DNA of 21,383 bases, taken from the IMG/VR virus record IMGVR_UViG_3300017748_000179, positions 1 to 21,383 of that record; one strand, written 5' to 3'. Source of the DNA: a virus. Below, piece by piece: positions 7,208 through 14,210 of this stretch. The notes below the pieces were generated by a model. The model was not told where the DNA came from. It searched no databases and was given only the letters and a program-made list of their open reading frames with translations. A program made the translations under genes and the position numbers. How positions within the stretch are numbered: the first letter of the stretch is position 1; every line of letters begins with the position of its first letter.

Positions 7208-10200
7208 ATGGCAACTGTAGCAGATCTTTTAAAAGCAAGCACAGAAGTAGACACACTTCCAGCAGAAGATAATAACGAAGTAAGCACAATGGCCTCTATC
7301 TTTGCAGGTATTGGATCTGGTTTAATTGACATACCAAAAGGTTTATTTTCATTAGGTGCAAGTATCTATGATCTAACAAATGATACTAATAAAGCAGCAG
7401 AAATAGAAAAATACTTTGATGATCTTACAAATTTAGATGAATTAGCACAAGCTACAGCTGCGGGTAAGATTACAAAACTTTTAACAAATGTTGGTTTACC
7501 TGGTGGTATTGCATTTAAAGCTGGAACAAGTTTAGCAAGTAAAGCAGTACAAGCTAAAAAAGCTGGTAACTATTTTAAAGTTACAGGTGCAAATGGTAAA
7601 GCATTAAAAGATGTTTCAGGTAAAGCTAATCTATTAAATACAAAAGGAAAAACTGCAAAATTTATCGGGGGTGCTACAGCTGGAGGTTTAGCTGAAGGTG
7701 TATTTGTTGGTGATGTAGAAGAAGCAGGTACATTTGGTGATCTGTTTGGTGGACCTACAGAATTAGAAAGAGATGATGAATATGATCCAGAAAGAGAATT
7801 AATTAATAGAGTTAAGTTTGGTACAGAAGGTGCGTTATTTACAGGAGTAATAGGTGGTCTTGGTTCTACATTAAAAGCATTATCTAAAAGAGGTAAAGAT
7901 ATGCGATTCTCTAATTCTAAATTAGATAGATTTTACGATAAGGTTGCATCTAAAGTTAGAGCAAGAGGTGGTAAGACTCAAGAATTTTTTGATATAGAAA
8001 GAGGACAAGTTGGTGCAAGATCTGCTGACGTAAACTTTGCACAACAGGTTTCAAGAGAACTAGATAAAAATATAGATGCTATCTTTCCTGCGTATAAAAC
8101 AGTTACAAATAAATTAGTTGCAAAAGAAAGAAATGATTTATTAAGAGCTTTGAATGAAGCGATGTTATCAGGCTCACCTAAAGTTGATGAAAAAACAGGT
8201 AAAGTTTTATTTGGTGAAATAGATGAAGCAAATAAAAAAATTGTTGATAATTTATTAGATAAAGCAAAAGCTAAACCAAATGTAAGAAAAGCAATTTATG
8301 GTAATTTAGATTCTATTAGAACTGGTTGGGGTGATATGTTTAGTGCATTGGGTGGTAAGATATCAAGAGATAAAACAGCGTTTAAAGAATTTAAACAATT
8401 ATTTGGTAAAAAGTTTCAAGACTATTTAGGTTCTACTTACGATATATTTTCTAATAGATCTGTATTACCTTTTTTAAGTTACAAACCTACAGAAGAAGCT
8501 GTACAGAAAGCAATTACATTATTTAAAGATGTTGCAAGACAAAATGGTAAAACAATTACAGATGGTCAAGCAGAGTATTATGTAAATAGATTAGTTAAGA
8601 CTGCTCAATTACCAAAAGGATTTAAAATGGACAAAGCATCTAATGTTATATTCAAAATACCAGATTTCTTTGTAGGTAAAACCGTTTTAGATGATGCAGT
8701 TTCAGGAAAAGGTTATGCTAATATGGTAAACCTACCTAAAGAAGCGCAATCAGTTATTAAAGAATTGTTAGGAGAACAAAAAAATCCTATGCAAACAATA
8801 CTGGCTGGCACAAGTAGATTGTCTTTAGTTACAAGACGTAATGAATTTTTTGATGACTTGGTTAAACAATCTGAAGCAGACAAAGCTGCGGGCAAACGTG
8901 GTATGTTTTACGAAACAGAAGCAGAAGCATTTGATGCTTTGGGTCCAAATATTAGAAGAATAAATGTAGATCCTAATAAAGCGTTAGAAGCTGGTATTAC
9001 AAACCCTATTAACGGTAAGTATGCAATTGATGAAATAGCTGATGCACTAGAAGAAACTAATAATGCATACACTAAAAAAAACACTGGCGCACGGATTTAC
9101 GAAGGGTTAGTATTAACTCCAAAAGCAACATCACAAATTGCTAAAACTATTTTATCACCAGTAACACACGCAAGAAACTTTGTAAGTGCTGGAGCATTTG
9201 CAACAGCGAATGGTATTATACCATCACCCACTGCTATTAAAGATGCATATCAAGCATTACAAACAGGATTAAAAGGTACAAGAAAACAAAATGATCTATA
9301 TAGAAAACTTTTAAAATTAGGTGTTGTAAATTCTAATGTAAGACTAGGAGATCTACGAGGACTATTAGAAGATATTGACTATGGTGCTACGGTTACATCA
9401 GATAAAGCATTAAGAGGTTTATTAAAACCATTATCTAAATTAAAACAAGTATCACAAGATTTATATACAGCGGAAGATGACTTTTGGAAAATTGTATCTT
9501 GGGCTGGTGAAAAATCTAGATTAGGTAAAGCATATGCTGCGAAAGGTATTACGAGAACCGCGGATCAATTAGAAGAAGAAGCAGCCAGTATAGTAAGAAA
9601 TAATATACCTAACTATGATTATGTAGGTTCTTTTATCAAAGGACTACGAAGATTTCCTGTTGGTAACTTTGTATCGTTTCCTGCAGAAATAATTAGAACA
9701 AGTACAAACATTGTAAGACGTGGTCTTGATGAAATATTTACCACAATGAAAAACGACAAAGGCGACACTGTTAGACCTTTATATAAAATAGGTATGCAAA
9801 GATTATTAGGTATGGGTGTAACAACAGCAGCCGTACCATATGCAACAGTTGAAATGGCAAAAGCTCTACACAATGTAACTCAAGATGAATTAAATGCGAT
9901 GAGAAGATATGTTGCTGACTGGTCTAAAAACTCAACATTAATTCCATTAAGAGACAAAGATAATAAATTAAAGTATGTAGATTTCTCACACGCAAATGCA
10001 TACGACACAATATCAAGACCAATACAATCAGTTATCAACGCGGTACAAGCTGGTGAAAAAGATAAAGATGGTATTATGGATGATTTCTTAAAAGGAGTAA
10101 TTACTGCCACATCAGAATTAGGAGAACCATTTATATCAGAATCTATTTGGTCAGAAGCTTTAGCTGATTTATTTATAAGAGGTGGTAGAACAAGAAGAGG

Positions 10201-11056
10201 TTCTAGAGTATTTAATGAAGATGATTTGCCAGGCACAAAAATGTCAGAAGGTATTAAACATTTAATAGACGCACAAATGCCTTTTTCTGCAAAACAACTT
10301 GAAAGATTAGGTCTTGCATTTAAAAACAAAGCAGAACCAGTAGGTGTTGTAACTAAAGGTAAGTTTGATGACTATGGTGAAACTTATGAATTAGGTAATG
10401 AAGCATTAGGATTTATTGGTGCAAGAGCAATACCAATAAAACCAGAAAGAGCATTTAAATATAAAATTGCTGAATATCAAAGAGGAGTTTCTAACTCACG
10501 ACAATTGTTTACAACAGAAGTTTTAAAAGGTGGACCAGTTACGCCAGAAGCAATTGTCAATGCATATATAAATGCAAACAGAGCTTTGTTTCAAAACACT
10601 AGAGATTTTTATAGAGATATTGAAGCTGCTAGAATTTTGGATATGCCAGAAGATGAATTAGCTAAACAAGCGATTGAGAGATTAGGTAGAAGAACTTATG
10701 GAACTGTTAGTGAATCTGTTTTCAGACCATTAAATATTTCAGATAAAGTAATACAAGCTTTTCAAGAAAACGCAGATAAACTTGGAATTGAAAATCCATT
10801 TATACAAGCAGCACCAATACTTGCAGATATAAAAGCAAGATTATTTGAAATACCTCTGACAGAAGAAGGTATACCAGATATAACAAATCCATTTGCAAAC
10901 TTACCTGAACCTAATTTAGGTCCAGTAAGTCAATTACCACCAGTTGTAACTGGTGCAAATCCTTCGGTTATGGCTGCAAATCAAAAGCTAATACCAGGGA
11001 ATTTTAACAGCTTGACACAAGCACAGAAATACGAAATACTTTTTGGCGGTAATTAA
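7208..11056 (+). CDS. Giant internal virion / DNA ejection protein (T7 gp16-like position)
   Basis: A 1282-aa protein, the largest in the window, preceded by a good AAGGAG site. It is mostly helical and charged, with several Gly/Ala-rich hydrophobic segments that could enter membranes: about 28-55 (SIFAGIGSGLIDIPKGLFSL), 150-170 (IGGATAGGLAEGVFVG), 205-222 (ALFTGVIGGLGS) and 860-885 (LLGMGVTTAAVPYATVEMA). Size, composition and position after the other internal proteins and before lysis genes match the long ejection proteins (gp16-type) of podoviruses. I did not recognise the lysozyme-like transglycosylase domain that T7 gp16 carries at its N-terminus, so cell-wall cleavage by this protein is not supported. 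The C-terminal 60 residues are Pro/Asn-rich (PEPNLGPVSQLPPVVTGANP). Confidence 0.6.
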   Translation: MATVADLLKASTEVDTLPAEDNNEVSTMASIFAGIGSGLIDIPKGLFSLGASIYDLTNDTNKAAEIEKYFDDLTNLDELAQATAAGKITKLLTNVGLPGGIAFKAGTSLASKAVQAKKAGNYFKVTGANGKALKDVSGKANLLNTKGKTAKFIGGATAGGLAEGVFVGDVEEAGTFGDLFGGPTELERDDEYDPERELINRVKFGTEGALFTGVIGGLGSTLKALSKRGKDMRFSNSKLDRFYDKVASKVRARGGKTQEFFDIERGQVGARSADVNFAQQVSRELDKNIDAIFPAYKTVTNKLVAKERNDLLRALNEAMLSGSPKVDEKTGKVLFGEIDEANKKIVDNLLDKAKAKPNVRKAIYGNLDSIRTGWGDMFSALGGKISRDKTAFKEFKQLFGKKFQDYLGSTYDIFSNRSVLPFLSYKPTEEAVQKAITLFKDVARQNGKTITDGQAEYYVNRLVKTAQLPKGFKMDKASNVIFKIPDFFVGKTVLDDAVSGKGYANMVNLPKEAQSVIKELLGEQKNPMQTILAGTSRLSLVTRRNEFFDDLVKQSEADKAAGKRGMFYETEAEAFDALGPNIRRINVDPNKALEAGITNPINGKYAIDEIADALEETNNAYTKKNTGARIYEGLVLTPKATSQIAKTILSPVTHARNFVSAGAFATANGIIPSPTAIKDAYQALQTGLKGTRKQNDLYRKLLKLGVVNSNVRLGDLRGLLEDIDYGATVTSDKALRGLLKPLSKLKQVSQDLYTAEDDFWKIVSWAGEKSRLGKAYAAKGITRTADQLEEEAASIVRNNIPNYDYVGSFIKGLRRFPVGNFVSFPAEIIRTSTNIVRRGLDEIFTTMKNDKGDTVRPLYKIGMQRLLGMGVTTAAVPYATVEMAKALHNVTQDELNAMRRYVADWSKNSTLIPLRDKDNKLKYVDFSHANAYDTISRPIQSVINAVQAGEKDKDGIMDDFLKGVITATSELGEPFISESIWSEALADLFIRGGRTRRGSRVFNEDDLPGTKMSEGIKHLIDAQMPFSAKQLERLGLAFKNKAEPVGVVTKGKFDDYGETYELGNEALGFIGARAIPIKPERAFKYKIAEYQRGVSNSRQLFTTEVLKGGPVTPEAIVNAYINANRALFQNTRDFYRDIEAARILDMPEDELAKQAIERLGRRTYGTVSESVFRPLNISDKVIQAFQENADKLGIENPFIQAAPILADIKARLFEIPLTEEGIPDITNPFANLPEPNLGPVSQLPPVVTGANPSVMAANQKLIPGNFNSLTQAQKYEILFGGN

Positions 11057-11057
11057 T

Positions 11058-11252
11058 ATGGCAATAGAACCCAAAACAACAAGAGAACACATTTTATCTT
11101 TGTACGGACACATATCAGGTGTTAAGAAAAATTTAAAACATGTACACGAAGACGTCGAGAAATTGGGCGGTAAGATAGATAAAGTCTATTGGGTTCTTTT
11201 AGCAGCTGCGGGTACAGCTGCACTCTTCGCTATAGAAAGGCTAATAAATTAA
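11058..11252 (+). CDS. Small one-helix membrane protein, holin / XhlA-like candidate
   Basis: A 64-aa protein, MAIEPKTTREHILSLYGHIS at the start. Residues about 8-41 form an amphipathic charged helix (KKNLKHVHEDVEKLGGKIDK) and residues about 43-59 are one hydrophobic membrane segment (VYWVLLAAAGTAALFAI), ending with a short charged tail. This layout, helix then single membrane span, is that of haemolysin XhlA-like and small holin-type proteins. It lies directly upstream of the lysin and overlaps it by one base, supporting a lysis role. I chose ATG 11058, two bases after the upstream stop, over TTG 11043. Whether it makes holes or anchors the lysin cannot be told from sequence. Confidence 0.55.
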   Translation: MAIEPKTTREHILSLYGHISGVKKNLKHVHEDVEKLGGKIDKVYWVLLAAAGTAALFAIERLIN

Positions 11253-11728
11253 TGCAGCTTTCGCGTAATTTTAGTTTATCAGAATTAACCAAATCAGATA
11301 CTGCAATACGTAAGGGTATTAACAACAACCCTAGTGCAGAACAAGTAGAAAAATTAAAAGCATTGTGTGAAAATATTTTACAGCCGGTACGTGATCACTT
11401 CGGCAGAGTAAAAATAACTAGCGGATTTCGTAGCATAGAATTATGTGAGGCCATCGGCAGTTCGGCACGATCACAGCACGCAAAAGCTGAAGCGGCTGAT
11501 TTCGAATGTATCGGCATAGACAACGCTGAACTCTTTGATTGGATTAAAGATAATCTTACCCCAGATCAACTTATACTCGAGTTCTACACTCCAGGTGAAC
11601 CTAACAGCGGATGGATCCACTGTAGCTGGATACCTGATCAACCAAGAGCATCATTCTTACACGCCTTTAAATCAGAAGGCAAAACTAAATACAAACCAAT
11701 ACTAGGCAAAGCAAAAGATTTAGTATAG
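11252..11728 (+). CDS. Peptidase M15-family lysin (endopeptidase)
   Basis: A 158-aa zinc peptidase of the M15 type (Peptidase_M15_3-like), predicted to cut peptide stems of peptidoglycan for lysis. The N-terminal NFSLSELTKSDTAIRKGINN region and the strand VKITSGFRS (53-61) are typical. The zinc-ligand motif SxHxxGxAxD is seen as SQHAKAEAAD (H76, D83; the usual Gly is Ala79), and the third ligand is H123 in GWIHCSW. The protein is single-domain, without a separate cell-wall-binding module or signal peptide, so export needs a holin. ATG 11252 overlaps the preceding TAA; a longer version from 11189 would only add residues out of frame with the membrane protein. Base composition is somewhat more GC-rich than the flanking virion genes. 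Confidence 0.8.
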   Translation: MQLSRNFSLSELTKSDTAIRKGINNNPSAEQVEKLKALCENILQPVRDHFGRVKITSGFRSIELCEAIGSSARSQHAKAEAADFECIGIDNAELFDWIKDNLTPDQLILEFYTPGEPNSGWIHCSWIPDQPRASFLHAFKSEGKTKYKPILGKAKDLV

Positions 11729-11737
11729 ATAGCCTGG

Positions 11738-12115
11738 ATGAAAAATAGTTTATTAGTACATAAACATTTAATCGTCCGAGCAGAAGCATCTCGTCCACCA
11801 ATGGACGAAGAACAACTTACAGAATGGATGAAAGAGTTTGTTGATTCTATAGATATGAAAATATTTATGGGTCCATACGTTAAGTATTGTAGAATGCCAG
11901 GCAATAGAGGTATTACAGGTGTTGCAATTATTGAAACTTCACATATTACTATGCATATTTGGGATGAACCAAACCCTGCACTAATGCAGTTTGATGTTTA
12001 TTCGTGTGGTGAGTTTGATGTAGAAAAAATCTGTAACAAAATAAAAGAAGACTTTGCTACAACTAAAATAGAATATAAGTTTTTGAATCGCGAAACGGGT
12101 TTAGTTGATATTTAA
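11738..12115 (+). CDS. speD: SpeD-like pyruvoyl decarboxylase homologue
   Basis: A 125-aa protein of the S-adenosylmethionine decarboxylase (SpeD, class 1b size) family. Family enzymes cleave themselves before an internal serine to make a pyruvoyl cofactor and decarboxylate AdoMet for spermidine synthesis; some relatives act on ornithine or arginine. Visible landmarks: HKHLIVRAE near the N-terminus, GITGVAII (58-65), SHITMH (S68 to H73), WDE (74-76) and a late YSCG (C90). By alignment from memory with the Thermotoga enzyme, S68 equals the pyruvoyl serine, H73 and C90 equal the processing His and catalytic Cys. The residue before S68 is Thr67 where the family has Glu, and two residues are inserted between H73 and C90. 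Placed ten bases after the lysin, probably in the same transcript. Family assignment is strong; substrate is uncertain. Confidence 0.8.
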   Translation: MKNSLLVHKHLIVRAEASRPPMDEEQLTEWMKEFVDSIDMKIFMGPYVKYCRMPGNRGITGVAIIETSHITMHIWDEPNPALMQFDVYSCGEFDVEKICNKIKEDFATTKIEYKFLNRETGLVDI

Positions 12116-12318
12116 CGACACATACAGCCAATAAAATTACCAGAATCATCATTCATTATATGCAAATTTAGTTTATCTACATACCCTGTTAATTTAATTC
12201 GAAGTATGTCACATAAATCAAAACAATCTACATCAGCAGTTATGACTATGCCTTCCATTAATTTTTTTGTTACAGGTATTAGATGATACAAACCATCATT
12301 TAAAATAATTAAATCCAT
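12112..12318 (-). CDS. Orphan 68-aa protein of the inverted cassette
   Basis: A 68-aa acidic protein, MDLIILNDGLYHLIPVTKKL at the start. It contains VDCFDLCDILR (C32, C36) and ends GCMCR (C65, C67), so four cysteines in two pairs could bind a metal or pair as disulphides; that is inference. It overlaps the end of the SNF2-like gene by ten bases and has a GGAGAGG ribosome site ten bases upstream, which argues it is really translated and coupled to that gene. Its stop shares the palindrome TTAA (12112-12115) with the convergent speD-like stop. I recognise no family. Confidence 0.55.
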   Translation of the reverse strand: MDLIILNDGLYHLIPVTKKLMEGIVITADVDCFDLCDILRIKLTGYVDKLNLHIMNDDSGNFIGCMCR

Positions 12319-13742
12319 TCTCTTAAATCCTCTCCCATAATTTCTGTAGCTATATTCATCTTTTTACGCAATGCTTTTACTATCTTTTCATCTACAGTTT
12401 TTGGTGTTATAAAATCAACGTATGTTACCGACTTCTTTTGACCTATTCTGTGTGCTCTGTCTTCTGACTGTAGTCTTTTTTCTAAATCATATCCATTAGA
12501 ATAATAAATAACATTATTAGCAGCAGTCAATGTAATACCATACCCACCTGTCTGTGGATTACCTATAAAAAATCTTGCATTTGATTCTGGGTCCTGAAAT
12601 CTTTCTATATTTTTTTGTCTAACATCTGCTGGTATTGCACCATAATATTGTACAATAGAGTCTTCACCGTGTTTTTTAGATATAGCTTTTACAATTTGTT
12701 TTATATCGTACACATAGTTGGCCCATATAATAACTTTACCTTCTACTTCATCAAGGACATCTAATAATTCAGACATTCTATTATTTTTTATTTCTGTGAT
12801 TGTATCATCATCATTCTTTAAGTGACCACAACTGATCTGATGTAAACGCATTAGTTGTGTTAATACGTGGGGCGCTGTAGCCATCTTGCCTTTTAGTTGA
12901 GCGAGGGCCGCGGATTTCATAGTAGTATAAATTTGTCTTTGTTCATCTGACAATTCTACTTCTCTTTGTATATATATTTTTTCAGGCAGGTCCAAGCAAT
13001 CTTCTTTTAATACTCTGTAAGAAAACTTTTTTAAAGAGTCTGATAATTCATCTAATCTTTTATAGCCACCTACAATCTGTACCCTACGACCACCAAAGTT
13101 TCTATCTATCATTGTGGCGTATCTATTTCTAAATGTATAATAAGAATTAAATCCAAGTAATTCTTCGTGTAAAAAATTACATTGTGTATATAAATCTAAT
13201 GGTGATTTAGTTACAGGAGAGCCTGTAAGAATTCTTCTGTATTTTGCTAGCTTACCAAGCGCAAGAATAGCTTTTGTTCTTTTAGCCGTAGGTGTTTTGA
13301 TGGTTGTAGACTCATCAATAGCCATTATTGTTTTATGGCAATTAAGAAACTTTGTGGCAAATTCTAGACCTTTTTTAGTCGAGAATGCTTCTACATTCAT
13401 AATAAGGATGTGAAGGTCATAGTCTATTTTAAACAATTGTTGATACTCTTTATCCTTTGCTTTGGATGTAGTCGCAGTCCATAGTATCGTTTTATGATCT
13501 ATGTGGCTAGGTAAATGATTTGGTATTTCACCAGAAAACCAGTTTCTATAAACACCTTTTGGTGCTATAATTAGCGCCGCATTTATTTTACCTTTATCAT
13601 ACAGCATAGCTATATTATCAACTAACACTTTAGATTTACCTGTACCCATTTCCATAAAATATCCATATTCATCTTTATCCCACGATTTTTCTAACGCAGT
13701 AATTTGATGGTCGTATGGCTTTGTCTTAAATTTATAATTCAT
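12309..13742 (-). CDS. SNF2-family DEAD-like ATPase / DNA translocase
   Basis: A 477-aa superfamily-2 protein of the SNF2/SWI2 type, predicted to use ATP to move on double-stranded DNA or remodel protein-DNA complexes rather than unwind. Motifs in order: motif Q/I region YDHQITALEK (10-19) and Walker A MGTGKSK (32-38); Walker B AIDESTTIK (141-149), with DEST in place of DEAH as in many phage SNF2-like proteins; motif III LTGSPVTKSP (172-181); C-terminal motif V around NPQTGGYGITLTAAN (395-409) and motif VI SEDRAHRIGQ (426-435). Both RecA lobes are complete, with no extra nuclease or binding domain. It is transcribed against its neighbours, from its own promoter at about 13771-13799. Possible roles include replication fork handling, transcription modulation (RapA-like) or counter-defence; sequence does not choose. 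Confidence 0.85.
   Translation of the reverse strand: MNYKFKTKPYDHQITALEKSWDKDEYGYFMEMGTGKSKVLVDNIAMLYDKGKINAALIIAPKGVYRNWFSGEIPNHLPSHIDHKTILWTATTSKAKDKEYQQLFKIDYDLHILIMNVEAFSTKKGLEFATKFLNCHKTIMAIDESTTIKTPTAKRTKAILALGKLAKYRRILTGSPVTKSPLDLYTQCNFLHEELLGFNSYYTFRNRYATMIDRNFGGRRVQIVGGYKRLDELSDSLKKFSYRVLKEDCLDLPEKIYIQREVELSDEQRQIYTTMKSAALAQLKGKMATAPHVLTQLMRLHQISCGHLKNDDDTITEIKNNRMSELLDVLDEVEGKVIIWANYVYDIKQIVKAISKKHGEDSIVQYYGAIPADVRQKNIERFQDPESNARFFIGNPQTGGYGITLTAANNVIYYSNGYDLEKRLQSEDRAHRIGQKKSVTYVDFITPKTVDEKIVKALRKKMNIATEIMGEDLREWI
12329..12335 (-). promoter_or_regulatory. Ribosome binding site GGAGAGG for the 68-aa gene
   Basis: Read on the minus strand, GGAGAGG lies ten bases before ATG 12318, inside the C-terminal codons of the SNF2-like gene. 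It supports translation of the small downstream gene. Confidence 0.55.
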
Positions 13743-13762
13743 ATTTTTTTCTACTTTCTATG

Positions 13763-13799
13763 TTGACAATTATATATAACCTATGTTAAACGTTGTCAA
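13763..13799. promoter_or_regulatory. Inverted-repeat promoter region between divergent genes
   Basis: The 67-base gap between the minus-strand SNF2-like gene and the plus-strand replication block contains TTGACAA (13763-13769) and its inverse TTGTCAA (13793-13799), 30 bases apart centre to centre. On the minus strand TTGACA (13799-13794), a 17-base spacer and TATATA (13776-13771) make a good sigma-70-type promoter for the SNF2-like gene. On the plus strand TTGACA (13763-13768) with TTAAAC (13786-13791) is a weaker candidate for the replication block starting at 13810. The two candidates face each other and overlap, so they would interfere and could be mutually exclusive or bound by one symmetric regulator. 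Confidence 0.6.
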
Positions 13800-13809
13800 G
13801 AATTAAGAA

Positions 13810-14208
13810 ATGAAAAATAAAATATTTGAATTGTATAAGCCAAACTCTTTAGCAGAGTTTTTAGAATTTAATAAAAACAATCCTGAAGAAAGATTTGTTT
13901 ATGTAGTTCAACAACCAGCTCCTAATATAAATATATTAAGTGCATCTGATTTTGGTTATCTTGTAATATGTTTGCCTAACAGAGACCAGGCAATATTATC
14001 TACTGCACCTTATGTACAGAAGATGAAAAAAAATTTACAAGATTTTCGAAAACAAGATTACTTGCTTGCTGTTGGAGATCCTGTTATTATAGGTATATCA
14101 ACTGCAGCTGTAAGTGAAGTTACATCAGGTCAGTTTAATATGTTGAAGTGGGACAAACGTGAATATAGATACTATCCACTTGAAGTAGATATGTATCAGA
14201 AAGGATAA
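13810..14208 (+). CDS. Hypothetical early-region protein, 132 aa
   Basis: A 132-aa soluble-looking protein, MKNKIFELYKPNSLAEFLEF at the start, with alternating strand-like segments (RFVYVVQQPAPNINILSASD, GYLVICLPNRDQAIL) and a helical KMKKNLQDFRKQDYLLAVGD region. No enzymatic motif recognised. It is the first gene to the right of the divergent promoter region and is followed two bases later by the next gene, so it probably leads the replication operon. Proteins of this look occur beside replication genes in marine phages without known function. The start is the only in-frame ATG near the promoter; its ribosome site is weak (AAGAA). Confidence 0.6.
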   Translation: MKNKIFELYKPNSLAEFLEFNKNNPEERFVYVVQQPAPNINILSASDFGYLVICLPNRDQAILSTAPYVQKMKKNLQDFRKQDYLLAVGDPVIIGISTAAVSEVTSGQFNMLKWDKREYRYYPLEVDMYQKG

Positions 14209-14210
14209 TT

